Counted from the first letter of the stretch, positions 14,545 to 22,560 are shown. The stretch: 34,213 bases of DNA from CAYGGE01 sp966250865 (GCA_966250865.1 CBINIT010000010.1:1-34213), one strand, 5' to 3'. The notes: generated from the letters alone by a model not told the origin. Program-made: numbers and translations.

Positions 14545-16908
14545 CTATTTTCTACGATATGCCACGATCGCGCCATTCATGAGAACCCGATCATAGGGCA
14601 GAGACTGCATCATCTGTTGGACCTGTTTGGCCGTGAGATTCTCGTGTTTTTGATAGAGCTCAATAATTACCCAATCTGCAATGGCGTGACCTTCTCTGAT
14701 TGGGTAGATGTTCTCTCGGTGACTAAAGTGTGGGGCCAGTTTATTGGTTGCCGCTACGCTCGCCTCGGTAGGAATGAGCTTCTCGAGTCGTCGCAGATCG
14801 GCTTCGCCAGGGAAGCTATAACTAAACGCACGGGTATCGGCAAAACGGAAGAGGGGTAGCGGTGACATGGCAAAGATCCCCAGTATGGTGGTTGTTGCGA
14901 GAGTCCACGCCAGGACACGAGTAGGATTAGCTTTCTGTTCTTGCTTCGCGTATCTCGTCGCTAACCGCCTTTGCCAATAGGATAGACCAAAGATAGTACT
15001 AATGAACACAAATGGTGTAATAGCGCTCGTGTATTGGTAAATAATCGCATGCATCTCAGGCTGGGTACTTAACATATTGATAGCAAACTCGGGTAACGCC
15101 AGCAGGATAACTGGGCTAAAGAGCGGTAAGAAGGCCGTTGGTCCAAAGAAGTAGAGCAAGTACAATGCTTGGTCGGACCGTAGTAACACATGCAGCCAGC
15201 GTTGCGGCTGAAGGATGAGGTTCTTCAAAATCTCTCCTGGACTGTCTCCAAGATAGCCGTAGTACCCTAGGGCAAAATGGGTCGTCCCATTGCCTCTGGC
15301 ATGAGGCATAATTTGCCACAACAACAGGTAAAACCAGAGTAACGAAGCGCCAATGACGAGGCTCGCGAATCTCCAGTCTTTATGTTTAAAGCCGATATAG
15401 AGACCTAAGCCAGCAACGAGGAACGTCATTGTTTCCTTTGTGCTGAGAACCAGTAAAGAGAAGATGACGAACGGCAGATACTTTCGTTTATAGGCAAAGT
15501 AGAAAGCAAAGGCGATAAATGAGCTTGCTAAAGTAACCGAGTGGAAGTCAAAGATGATCGCTCGTTGAAGCGGTCCAAAGAAGAGGTAGCCTAATGCGAC
15601 AAAGAGTGCGAGGACTTTGCTTTTCGTCACTTCCCTGCCCAGCCAGTACAGCGGTAGTGCGCCAAGGGCGACAACGATCACCTGGCCCCACAGGAGAATA
15701 TGCGCTGAGGCGACGATTTTGTAGAGTGGCGCAAATAATGCAAGGAGCGGATCGGCGTGGATATAAAACCGAGAGACGGTGATTGCACCGGTCGGCATTG
15801 TCAGCTCGAGAAACCGACCCTGTGCCGTATTCCAGACCACCTGGTCCATGATACCAAGGTCAAAGCGAGCCGTGATAAAGTGCTCATGACGTAATGAGGT
15901 GTAGACGCCAAAGTAGAGGATGAATGCGGTAATCGTGAGACCGAGCGTAAGCTCTGGCCAGTACTCTTTCCACCACCGGGAGTCATTGACTCGTCTGGTA
16001 AACGGTTTCCATCGGGTAAGAAGGGTAATAATCGCAAACGATGAAAGTTCGCTCACAATGAGCCAAAGTCGGCTGGCTATGGCAACGAGCGTCGCTAGTG
16101 GTGCACCAATGGCCGGAGCGAGTAGCGCGGCGACGAGACCTTCGCGAACACCGAGACCCATGGGCGTGACAAAGCTTAAATAGCCAACAAGCCAGGCGGC
16201 AATAAAGACAGAAACGTACCAGGCTACTGTGCCAGTGAAGCTAGAAACAAAGGCAAGAGCTACAAGATATGAACCATAGCCATAACTAATCCAAGCAAGA
16301 CCAAGGAGGAGGCTAGCGGTGAGAAGCTGGTGGTGAGCAATGTGAACTGCACTCACCTCTCTCTTTAAGCGCTTCATGAGAAATGAAACGGTTTGTGTAA
16401 GCAGTCTTGGCCAAAAAATAAGGCCGAGTGCTGGCAGGCAAAGGAGTCCAAGCCAGCGAATGGCAGGGTTAAAGTTTTCAGGAAGATTAATAAAAAAACC
16501 ACCACTTAAAATGGCGGCCGTTGCCACAAGAAGTAGTACTTCAGCGATCAAGCCGAGGCTAGCCCGCTCTTTGGCAATGCCTTGCTTGCCAGCAAGATAG
16601 ACGCGGCCGAGAAACGACCAGACATTGCCCGGCAAATATCGGGCAAGTTCAGACGTGACCCAGGTTCGAACGGAATCGGTAGGCAAGGCTTGTTCGGTGG
16701 GGCTCACGACAAGTTTGTGCCAAGCGAGTCCACGAAGTATGAAGTAACCAAAAAAACAGGGCCACGCCGCAACGAGCAGCGACCAACGGGCCTCGCTGAG
16801 ATGACTAACAACAACTGGCCAGCTGGTGCGAAGTGTCGCGACAATGTACCAGCCAATGGCAACGAGAATGAGTATCTCAAGAATGCGGCGCCAGAAGGAT
16901 CCTTTCAC
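14545..16908 (-). CDS. Flippase-like (UPF0104/LPG synthase TM) - DUF2079 fusion membrane protein
   Basis: A 787-residue multi-pass membrane protein made of two parts. Residues 1 to about 310 resemble the lysylphosphatidylglycerol-synthase TM/UPF0104 family (VRTWVTSELARYLPGNVWSF, TPMGLGVREGLVAALL). Residues about 325-787 resemble DUF2079, a membrane family related to C-type glycosyltransferases (RFDLGIMDQVVWNTAQGRFLE, then FDFHSVTLASS and LLALPEFAINMLS). About 17 or more hydrophobic segments are visible. It starts with GTG one nucleotide after the stop of the upstream GT2 gene (TAAgGTG), so the two are translationally coupled. The pairing with a polyprenyl-phosphate sugar synthase suggests flipping and use of a lipid-linked sugar; this is inference. 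Confidence 0.88.
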   Translation of the reverse strand: MKGSFWRRILEILILVAIGWYIVATLRTSWPVVVSHLSEARWSLLVAAWPCFFGYFILRGLAWHKLVVSPTEQALPTDSVRTWVTSELARYLPGNVWSFLGRVYLAGKQGIAKERASLGLIAEVLLLVATAAILSGGFFINLPENFNPAIRWLGLLCLPALGLIFWPRLLTQTVSFLMKRLKREVSAVHIAHHQLLTASLLLGLAWISYGYGSYLVALAFVSSFTGTVAWYVSVFIAAWLVGYLSFVTPMGLGVREGLVAALLAPAIGAPLATLVAIASRLWLIVSELSSFAIITLLTRWKPFTRRVNDSRWWKEYWPELTLGLTITAFILYFGVYTSLRHEHFITARFDLGIMDQVVWNTAQGRFLELTMPTGAITVSRFYIHADPLLALFAPLYKIVASAHILLWGQVIVVALGALPLYWLGREVTKSKVLALFVALGYLFFGPLQRAIIFDFHSVTLASSFIAFAFYFAYKRKYLPFVIFSLLVLSTKETMTFLVAGLGLYIGFKHKDWRFASLVIGASLLWFYLLLWQIMPHARGNGTTHFALGYYGYLGDSPGEILKNLILQPQRWLHVLLRSDQALYLLYFFGPTAFLPLFSPVILLALPEFAINMLSTQPEMHAIIYQYTSAITPFVFISTIFGLSYWQRRLATRYAKQEQKANPTRVLAWTLATTTILGIFAMSPLPLFRFADTRAFSYSFPGEADLRRLEKLIPTEASVAATNKLAPHFSHRENIYPIREGHAIADWVIIELYQKHENLTAKQVQQMMQSLPYDRVLMNGAIVAYRRK

Positions 16909-16909
16909 C

Positions 16910-17839
16910 TTATTCCCTATCCTTTCGCGCTGTCAGTTGGTGAAGCTCTTGTTGCCGATAATATGTCAGGAGCTCAGCAATAAGGCCGGTCGAGATGAGT
17001 TGAATTCCAGCTAAGATTAAGAGAATTCCTAAGAGTAACAACGGTCGATCGCCAATTGATTGGCCATAGGCAAAGTGGATGAAGCTCAAATAACCAGAGA
17101 AGATGACGCCCAAGAGGAAGAAGATTAGCCCGATTGAGCCAAACAAGTGCAGTGGCCGCTTTAAGAACCGGGTAAGGAAGGTTACGGTAAGAATGTCGAG
17201 GAAGCCGCGGGTAAACCGGCTAAAACCGTACTTACTCTTGCCATATTGTCTGGGTCGATGATTGACTGGTACTTCAGTAACCTTGAAGCCAGCAGCGTGA
17301 GCGAGGATGGGAATAAAACGATGTTGGTCGCCATAGATTTGCATCTCTTTCGTGACTTCACTTCGGTAGACTTTCAGCCCCGAGTTAATATCGCGGACGG
17401 GCACGCCTGACAGCCAGCGGATCATGCCGTTAAAAAAGAACGAAGGGATGGTTTTGTGAAAAGGGTCCTGACGATCAGCTTTATACCCCGTGACGAGATC
17501 GTAGCCTTCTTCTAACTTGGCGACCAAGCGTTTAATCTCACTTGGGTCGTCCTGAAGATCAGCATCGAGGGTTATGACAATCTTGCCTTTGGCTGCATCG
17601 AACCCAGCCTGGATGGCCGCTGCCTTACCTTTGTTCTTAATAAAACGAATACTGGTAATTTCACTGTGCTTGTCAGCAAGTGATTTGATGATATCAGGTG
17701 AAGTATCGGTACTTCCATCGTCGACTATGATTGCTTCCCACGCCTCACCGAGATTCTTCATGGCGCCCGAAAGCTCATCCCAAAGTGGGGTCAGTGACTC
17801 GGCTTCATTGTAGGCTGGGATAATGACTGAGTAGTGCAT
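16910..17839 (-). CDS. Polyprenyl-phosphate glycosyltransferase, GT2 (DPM1/ArnC-like)
   Basis: Transfers a sugar from a nucleotide donor to a polyprenyl phosphate at the cytosolic membrane face. The N-terminal GT-A domain has SVIIPAYNEAESL, IIVDDGSTD, NKGKAAAIQAGFDAAKG and the DxD-containing LDADLQDDP; VRDINSGLKVYR and HRPRQYGKSKYG are typical of this subfamily. Two C-terminal membrane segments follow (about residues 232-258 and 268-292). Length 309 is normal. AAGGAT before the ATG supports the start. It is coupled to the downstream flippase-DUF2079 gene and probably supplies its lipid-linked sugar. Confidence 0.93.
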   Translation of the reverse strand: MHYSVIIPAYNEAESLTPLWDELSGAMKNLGEAWEAIIVDDGSTDTSPDIIKSLADKHSEITSIRFIKNKGKAAAIQAGFDAAKGKIVITLDADLQDDPSEIKRLVAKLEEGYDLVTGYKADRQDPFHKTIPSFFFNGMIRWLSGVPVRDINSGLKVYRSEVTKEMQIYGDQHRFIPILAHAAGFKVTEVPVNHRPRQYGKSKYGFSRFTRGFLDILTVTFLTRFLKRPLHLFGSIGLIFFLLGVIFSGYLSFIHFAYGQSIGDRPLLLLGILLILAGIQLISTGLIAELLTYYRQQELHQLTARKDRE

Positions 17840-17959
17840 CGCTATCCTTCACAATTCATAAAACTTGCCTTCTTACTGTACCATGAAACTAGGCTACAAG
17901 ATAGGCCTCACTTGGAACACGGCATGACAAATTAGCTATAAAAACAGGTAGGATATCGG

Positions 17960-18703
17960 TTATCGGCCAGGTGGTGTAGGCGATCCTTGCGCCCATAGGA
18001 GCTCGAAGTATCGCTTATAACTTTCAACGAGGACCGGATTTTTTATCAGTATGGTGAGCACCGGATGTGACCAAATGTTGATTCGCAAGTACTCACCGCC
18101 AAAGAGTGTCGACGTGGGTCCGCCCTCCATGCTGAGGTATCGGTATTCAGTCAGTGCCTCCTGGTGGGGGTGGGGATCGTCGTATTCATTGGTATCACGG
18201 AAATCAATCACCCGCTTTCTCACGCCACGCTTAATCCGTTCTTCCTCGCTCTCGCGAAAGGTACCTTCCATGGCTTGAAGGAACTTCTTCCCGCCTGAGC
18301 CGATAACGTAGTAGCAGTCGCCTTTAGGAATTGAGCGGATCACTCGATCTCGTGCCTTTCGAAACTCGCTATCACCAGAGTAGACGAAGACCATCGGCTG
18401 TTCGCCCTTTTGATATTTGGTGAGGAGCTGCGGCAGGATGTGCTCGATCTGTTGCAGCCGACTTTTTTGCAGCTCGACTAAGGTGCTTGGTGGTCCTGGC
18501 TGAAAATAGCGCCGTCCTCGTTCCGTGGCGAAGAAGGCCAGCTCTTGTTTCTGGAGTTCATCGAGGGCGTTATAGATGAGCTGGGGGTGCAGATCGGTGA
18601 GTTCAACAATCTTCGTCACCGTTGAACTGCCAAGCTCAAGTAGTGCTAGGTATACTGTTGCAGCGTTTTTACTGAAGCCAAGTTCAATAAGCAAGTTATG
18701 CAT
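17960..18703 (-). CDS. TrmB family transcriptional regulator
   Basis: A 247-residue regulator. The N-terminal winged helix (LLIELGFSKNAATVYLALLELG, then TVTKIVELTDLHPQLIYNALDELQKQEL) is typical of TrmB, followed by a short coiled linker (LQKSRLQQIEHILPQLL) and a C-terminal sensor-like domain with FVYSGDSEFRKARDRVI and VIGSGGKKF. TrmB regulators respond to sugars or metabolites in archaea and some bacteria; the ligand here is unknown. A good SD (AAGGGAGAG) precedes the ATG. The gene is divergent from the DUF3050-like gene, which it may control, given a GTTGTC/GACAAC inverted repeat just downstream of that promoter. Confidence 0.85.
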   Translation of the reverse strand: MHNLLIELGFSKNAATVYLALLELGSSTVTKIVELTDLHPQLIYNALDELQKQELAFFATERGRRYFQPGPPSTLVELQKSRLQQIEHILPQLLTKYQKGEQPMVFVYSGDSEFRKARDRVIRSIPKGDCYYVIGSGGKKFLQAMEGTFRESEEERIKRGVRKRVIDFRDTNEYDDPHPHQEALTEYRYLSMEGGPTSTLFGGEYLRINIWSHPVLTILIKNPVLVESYKRYFELLWAQGSPTPPGR

Positions 18704-18764
18704 AACTCTCCCTTCAACTTTGTTTGAATATACCAGAAAGATACCTATATTTCTACAATTTTTG

Positions 18765-18794
18765 TTGAAAGTTGTTGTTATTTTGCCGTATACT
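18765..18794 (+). promoter_or_regulatory. Promoter of the DUF3050-like gene
   Basis: TTGAAA (18765-18770), 18 nt, TATACT (18789-18794). Confidence 0.65.
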
Positions 18795-18808
18795 CCTTAT
18801 GATTCCTT

Positions 18809-18825
18809 GTTGTCAGGTAGACAAC
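18809..18825. promoter_or_regulatory. Operator-like inverted repeat
   Basis: GTTGTC (18809-18814), 5 nt, GACAAC (18820-18825), located about 15 nt after the -10 box of the 18861 gene and near the divergent regulator. Position suggests a repressor site; no protein is proven to bind it. Confidence 0.4.
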
Positions 18826-18860
18826 ACGCCCTTCAACAATACAAAGGTGAGTATCTCCCC

Positions 18861-19670
18861 ATGGAAACTATACCCGCACTTCGCCGACTCCCCCTTTCGC
18901 TCCGAGAGCAATCCGGTTTCCCCGGATTAGTGGAAACGGTTAGTGGCATCTGCGCCCACCCGGCGCTGCGCTTTGAGCAAGGTAGTCTAGACACGATGAT
19001 CCAGGCGTCGCTGCTCTTCACCATATGCTTCTACCGCAATCTTCACGCGGTACTGGAGCACACCGTACGAGCAATGGCGCCAGGCATGGAACTGAGGAGC
19101 GAACGACTCCTCCTGGTCATGACCCTCGCTCAAGGTGAGCTCACAGATCGAGTCCATCTTGATGAGCTGAGTCCGTACGGTCCGCACTATGTCTGGATGC
19201 TCCGAGCCGCTAAGCAGGCGGGAGTCGAGACAGCGCCGATTGAGCGCTTTGTCGAACTCCTGAACGCTGGTTGTCCAGTCGTGCAGGCATGCGAACAAGT
19301 TGGTTTTAGCAAGGCAGTAACGGAGTACTTCACCTACAGCACGGTGTGCTGTAGTACCTATATCGATTCTTTCGCTACGATCGCCGGACGCGAGCATGTG
19401 CTTGCTGAGACCTTTGAAACAATGGTCAGGCACTTGCCAGTGTCCGCTCGCCTCTCTGGGTATCGAGAGTTCCTTGAGGGGCATGTCGTAGCGGACCGTG
19501 ACGCATTGACGGATGCACACGGCGACATCGTCACCCGGTTGGTCGAGTTACTCGACCTAGCGGATCTGCCCCACGTCGTTGCGGTGATGGGTGAGTTCTT
19601 CACCCGACGACTGGCAGTCTACGATTGCTGCCTGACGGCGGATGGCCTCTTTTTGACGAAGGGAGCTTGA
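18861..19670 (+). CDS. DUF3050-like protein (heme-oxygenase-like fold)
   Basis: A 269-residue soluble protein. From about residue 110 the layout follows the DUF3050 family, whose fold is related to heme oxygenase: DELSPYGPHYVWMLRAAKQAG, then PIERFVELLNAG, TYIDSFATIAGREHV (compare the family's AFTFGRED box) and YREFLEGHVVADRDA with a conserved His. Its function is unknown. The open frame runs upstream to 18576 inside the divergent regulator, but AAGGTGAG before ATG 18861 and family length support this start. It is flanked by a TrmB-type regulator and has its own terminator. The match is by eye and moderate. Confidence 0.65.
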   Translation: METIPALRRLPLSLREQSGFPGLVETVSGICAHPALRFEQGSLDTMIQASLLFTICFYRNLHAVLEHTVRAMAPGMELRSERLLLVMTLAQGELTDRVHLDELSPYGPHYVWMLRAAKQAGVETAPIERFVELLNAGCPVVQACEQVGFSKAVTEYFTYSTVCCSTYIDSFATIAGREHVLAETFETMVRHLPVSARLSGYREFLEGHVVADRDALTDAHGDIVTRLVELLDLADLPHVVAVMGEFFTRRLAVYDCCLTADGLFLTKGA

Positions 19671-19678
19671 GGAAGGTG

Positions 19679-19716
19679 GCCAGAGGGACAGCGTCTCTCC
19701 GGCCCCCGCCTCTGGC
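19679..19716 (+). other. Hairpin in the 3' region of the DUF3050-like gene
   Basis: GCCAGAG (19679-19685) pairs with CTCTGGC (19710-19716) around a 24-nt G+C-rich loop just after the stop codon. No T-tract. Confidence 0.5.
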
Positions 19717-19730
19717 TGCGACACCACAGC

Positions 19731-19764
19731 ACATAAAAAAGACTCTTCCGAGTCTTTTTTATGT
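19731..19764 (+). terminator. Strong terminator after the DUF3050-like gene
   Basis: A perfect 15-bp stem (19731-19745 with 19750-19764) with TTCC loop; the right arm contains GAGTC followed by six T. Its symmetry allows function on both strands. Confidence 0.9.
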
Positions 19765-19825
19765 AGCGGTGAATGAACTACTGCTTATGAATCTCTGGAT
19801 TGTATCTGTCTAGCAATTTTCCACC

Positions 19826-19853
19826 TTGCAAATGACAAAAGCCTTTGTACAAT
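19826..19853 (+). promoter_or_regulatory. Promoter of the glutamate dehydrogenase gene
   Basis: TTGCAA (19826-19831), 16 nt, TACAAT (19848-19853). GAGAGG precedes the ATG at 19897. Confidence 0.75.
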
Positions 19854-19896
19854 AAGAAGGTCGGATTTTTTTTGCAAGCAGTGAAAGAGAGGCAGC

Positions 19897-21048
19897 ATGG
19901 AACCAGAAGTAACAACCCACGAATCATTTGGTCCTGAGCAAGTTATTGAGGTCTACGATCCTAAAATTGGAATGCGTGGCTTTTTGGTTATCGACAATAC
20001 CGCCAAGGGTCCAGGCAAAGGTGGCTTCCGCATGACTCCTACGGTTACCGTTGACGAAGTAAAGCGACTCGCTCGAACCATGACCTGGAAGAATGCTGTG
20101 GCTGATATCCCCTTTGGTGGGGCGAAAGGCGGTATCGTGTGGAACGGTGGTTCAGAGGAGCTTAAGCAGCAATATGTTGAGTCATTCGCCCGTGCCTTAA
20201 AGCCATTGCTCGTGAAGCGCTACATTTCCGCTCCCGATGTAAACACAGGCGAGAAAGAGATGCGTTGGTTTGTTGAAGCAGTTGATATCTTCAAAGCGGC
20301 AACCGGCAAGCCGTCGGATTTGTGCCGCGGCTTGTTTGCCAAAGAGTGTGGGCTGCCGCACGAGCTTGGTAGTACCGGTTTCGGCGTTGCACAGGCCGCC
20401 AAGGTTGCCATGGAACTCAAGAAGATTAAAGTGAAGGGTGCCACTGTAGCGATCGAAGGGTACGGCAATGTTGGTAGCTTTGCCTTTAAATTCTTGCAAG
20501 AGATGGGCGCCAAAATTGTTGCGGTTGCCGACAGTAAGGGCACAGCCTACGCCACTGACGGACTTGATGGGTCTACCCTAGCGACCGTTCGGGCCAATGG
20601 TCAATCAGTTGCGGAATATCCTGGGGCGAAGAAGCTTGCTCGAGAAGAGATTTTTGGCCTCGACGTCGATGTACTCATCTTGGCTACGGTAACCGATGTC
20701 ATTAACGACACGAATAAAGATACCGTTAAAGCCAAAATAGTTGTTGAAGGGGCGAATATCCCAATGCGTGAAGAGATCGAGCGTGAGCTCTCTGACCGTG
20801 GCATCTTGGTTGTCCCTGACTTTATTGCCAACGCTGGTGGTGTTATTTCGTCATATGCGGAGCACAAAGGCTACGGTGTTGAGAAGATGTTTAAGCTCAT
20901 TGAGCAAAAGATCGTCAAGAATACCAAGCTTATTCTGGCTCAGTCATTAAAAGAAAAACGCGATGCCCGATCAGTTGGGTTAGCCATCGCCAAAGAGCGG
21001 GTTGAGCAGGCCATGGCTAAACGTAAGCTGACCTTCGCTGCTAAGTAG
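19897..21048 (+). CDS. gdhA: Glu/Leu/Phe/Val dehydrogenase (glutamate dehydrogenase)
   Basis: NAD(P)-dependent amino-acid dehydrogenase, most likely interconverting glutamate and 2-oxoglutarate plus ammonia. The substrate domain has GPGKGGFRM, TWKNAVADIPFGGAKGGI with the catalytic-region lysines, and SAPDVNTGEKEM with the catalytic Asp. The Rossmann domain has VAIEGYGNVGSFAFKFL; the late motif VEGANIPM and VPDFIANAGGVISSY are family hallmarks. At 383 residues it is shorter than the usual 410-450, with a compact N-terminus. Substrate specificity among Glu/Leu/Phe/Val cannot be fixed by eye. SD GAGAGG supports the start. The following membrane gene starts after 83 nt and has its own promoter. 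Confidence 0.93.
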   Translation: MEPEVTTHESFGPEQVIEVYDPKIGMRGFLVIDNTAKGPGKGGFRMTPTVTVDEVKRLARTMTWKNAVADIPFGGAKGGIVWNGGSEELKQQYVESFARALKPLLVKRYISAPDVNTGEKEMRWFVEAVDIFKAATGKPSDLCRGLFAKECGLPHELGSTGFGVAQAAKVAMELKKIKVKGATVAIEGYGNVGSFAFKFLQEMGAKIVAVADSKGTAYATDGLDGSTLATVRANGQSVAEYPGAKKLAREEIFGLDVDVLILATVTDVINDTNKDTVKAKIVVEGANIPMREEIERELSDRGILVVPDFIANAGGVISSYAEHKGYGVEKMFKLIEQKIVKNTKLILAQSLKEKRDARSVGLAIAKERVEQAMAKRKLTFAAK

Positions 21049-21053
21049 CTACA

Positions 21054-21088
21054 ATGACAATTATCGCTATAGCTGTAGTAATTGTCAT
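21054..21088. other. 10-bp inverted repeat after gdhA
   Basis: ATGACAATTA (21054-21063) and TAATTGTCAT (21079-21088) are exact reverse complements, 15 nt apart, between gdhA and the -35 of the next gene. It may end gdhA transcripts or serve as a binding site. Confidence 0.6.
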
Positions 21089-21096
21089 CATTATTC

Positions 21097-21125
21097 TTGC
21101 TTCCCTAGCAAGCGCGTGGTACGAT
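21097..21125 (+). promoter_or_regulatory. Promoter of the 21132 gene, leaderless type
   Basis: TTGCTT (21097-21102), 17 nt, TACGAT (21120-21125) with a TGG extension, then 6 nt to the ATG at 21132. Confidence 0.65.
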
Positions 21126-21131
21126 CGAACC

Positions 21132-21629
21132 ATGATGATTAAATTTCTCTACTCATTATTTCTTGGTATTTTAGTCGCTCTCTTCATCGGGCTTGGTATT
21201 TCGGCGTTTTATGAAGCGCCTAAGTCGCCCGAGTACCCAACGGTGCTAGAGTCCACCGCGGAACGACCGGTTCCTGGTCCAGACGGAACGATAAAAGAGA
21301 CGGAAGCACAGAAGGCAGCCAGAGAGAAGTACGATAAAGAGCAGAAACAGTACCAGAAGGACTTCGGCTTATATAATCGCAACGTTTCTATTATCGCCAT
21401 GGTTGCGGCCGTTATCATCTTAGTTGTGAGCCTTACGCTGACTGCCACGATCCAGTTAATCTCAGACGGCTTACTGCTCGGTGGTGTATTTACTCTGCTC
21501 TACAGCGTTGTTCGAGGCTTTATGGCTGAAGACAATAAGTATCGGTTCATCGTGGTAACCGTTGGTCTCATTGTTTCTCTTGTCATTGGGTATCTCAAGT
21601 TCATCCGACACGAAGAAAAGACAAAGTAG
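21132..21629 (+). CDS. Four-helix membrane protein of unknown function
   Basis: A 165-residue membrane protein with predicted segments near residues 6-25, 85-107, 112-132 and 140-157, and a hydrophilic region between the first two that is rich in Lys, Gln and Glu (KETEAQKAAREKYDKEQKQY), probably helical. No family assigned. The frame opens earlier at 21054, but the -10 box placed exactly 6 nt before ATG 21132 matches the leaderless pattern of other genes here, and the upstream codons overlap an inverted repeat and the promoter. It follows gdhA on the same strand. Confidence 0.8.
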   Translation: MMIKFLYSLFLGILVALFIGLGISAFYEAPKSPEYPTVLESTAERPVPGPDGTIKETEAQKAAREKYDKEQKQYQKDFGLYNRNVSIIAMVAAVIILVVSLTLTATIQLISDGLLLGGVFTLLYSVVRGFMAEDNKYRFIVVTVGLIVSLVIGYLKFIRHEEKTK

Positions 21630-21642
21630 CTCTCTAAAAGCA

Positions 21643-21675
21643 GAACGCCCCCAACCGTTCCCGGCGGGGGCGTTC
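21643..21675 (-). terminator. Terminator of the 21721 minus-strand orphan
   Basis: GAACGCCCCC (21643-21652) pairs with GGGGGCGTTC (21666-21675); on the minus strand the stem is followed by TGCTTTTAG. It lies beyond the plus-strand terminator of the neighbouring gene, so the two terminators are crossed. Confidence 0.75.
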
Positions 21676-21702
21676 GAACACAGTTCTAATTAGTTTTTCT
21701 AT

Positions 21703-21722
21703 GCGGCCCGGGCCGCTTTTTT
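21703..21722 (+). terminator. Terminator of the 21132 plus-strand gene
   Basis: A loop-less palindrome GCGGCCC/GGGCCGC (21703-21716) followed by six T that overlap the stop codon of the minus-strand gene. Confidence 0.8.
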
Positions 21723-22332
21723 AGGCCGGGACGCAGTCTGCCGGATGGAATTTCTCGGCGAGGACGGCCTCGGTGACGGCCATCTCAATGGCCCGGGCGA
21801 TCTGGTCGATGTCGGACCCGAGGCCAAGGAGTGCTTTCGGCGCGAACACTACCGGCTTCAGCCTGGGCATGTTTGCCCAGTCGAACAGGAGCGTTCCGAG
21901 CTCGGGGGCGTTCCCGTTGAGTGTGAGCGCTACACGGAGGTCGAAGTCCGTATAATCGCCCATGACATCGGGGTCCTCGGTCACGACGATCAGGTCTGCC
22001 CATCGCTGCTTGTTGAAGCGGCTGAAGAGGCGGCCAAACGCCATCGAGGCGCCGTGCAGGACATAGGCGAGCTGGTCTGCCAGCTGATTGCCGATAGCGT
22101 CCAGCTCAGGCGTATCCAACTCTCTTTCGCCAGCAACCTGACGAACTTCTTGCTGGACATGCTTGTCCACGATGGTGACGCTCTGGCTCCAGCGACTGTT
22201 CATGTTCACGTAGACCGTGAAGTCGACAGCCCGCGTGCCATTTCGCTCGTCATCGTGGTGCCACGACTCATTGACATCCACCGGCGGGGTGGGTCCGATG
22301 TTGAAAAGGACCCCAATCACTACCTTGCTCAT
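21721..22332 (-). CDS. Orphan protein, 203 aa
   Basis: I do not recognise this protein. It starts MSKVVIGVLFNIGPTPPVDV and contains NGTRAVDFTVYVNMNSRWSQ, a Gln/Glu-rich helix and a helical C-terminal part (ALLGLGSDIDQIARAIEMAV). No signal peptide or membrane helix is evident. A plus-strand frame overlaps it, but the minus strand has the promoter (22475-22503), a structured leader and a terminator. There is no SD before the ATG, despite a leader of about 135 nt, so translation initiation is unusual or the start is elsewhere. The gene is clearly richer in G+C than gdhA or the desulfurase gene. Confidence 0.65.
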   Translation of the reverse strand: MSKVVIGVLFNIGPTPPVDVNESWHHDDERNGTRAVDFTVYVNMNSRWSQSVTIVDKHVQQEVRQVAGERELDTPELDAIGNQLADQLAYVLHGASMAFGRLFSRFNKQRWADLIVVTEDPDVMGDYTDFDLRVALTLNGNAPELGTLLFDWANMPRLKPVVFAPKALLGLGSDIDQIARAIEMAVTEAVLAEKFHPADCVPA

Positions 22333-22410
22333 GGCAATTTAAATCCAGGCAGGGTGGCCTGTTGTTCTAACCGATAACCGAACACGATGTTCAGCTGATC
22401 GACCCATTCC

Positions 22411-22442
22411 TGCGAATTAAGGAGGGGGAAATTCGCAGGAAG
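22411..22442 (-). promoter_or_regulatory. Leader hairpin with anti-SD-like loop
   Basis: CCTGCGAATT and AATTCGCAGG form a perfect 10-bp stem. On the minus (transcribed) strand the loop reads TTCCCCCTCCTT, which resembles the anti-Shine-Dalgarno end of 16S rRNA (CCUCCU). It is in the leader of the 21721 gene. Confidence 0.6.
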
Positions 22443-22443
22443 C

Positions 22444-22470
22444 GACCGATCAACGACTTATTTATCGACC
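22444..22470 (-). promoter_or_regulatory. 5'-terminal leader hairpin of the 21721 gene
   Basis: On the minus strand GGTCGAT (22464-22470) pairs with ATCGGTC (22444-22450) with two G-T pairs. It begins at the predicted transcription start. Confidence 0.45.
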
Positions 22471-22474
22471 AAAC

Positions 22475-22503
22475 AATATAACACAGAATGAACGATTTGT
22501 CAA
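22475..22503 (-). promoter_or_regulatory. Near-consensus promoter of the 21721 gene
   Basis: On the minus strand TTGACA (22498-22503), 17 nt, TATATT (22475-22480). Confidence 0.8.
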
Positions 22504-22525
22504 CCTGTTAGCGGTCTATCGTGCA

Positions 22526-22554
22526 TTGTTTTCTTGACTGATTTTCACTATACT
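22526..22554 (+). promoter_or_regulatory. Promoter of the 22561 gene, leaderless type
   Basis: TTGTTT (22526-22531), 17 nt, TATACT (22549-22554), then AAAGCC and the ATG. Confidence 0.65.
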
Positions 22555-22560
22555 AAAGCC

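Noticed and set aside
18576..18860. N-terminal extension of the DUF3050-like protein
   Set aside because: It would run antisense through the regulator start and the promoter; the SD before 18861 gives a better start.
21745..22377. Long plus-strand open frame opposite the 21721 orphan
   Set aside because: No promoter, SD or terminator on that strand; the minus strand has all but the SD, so the plus frame is a G+C-rich shadow.
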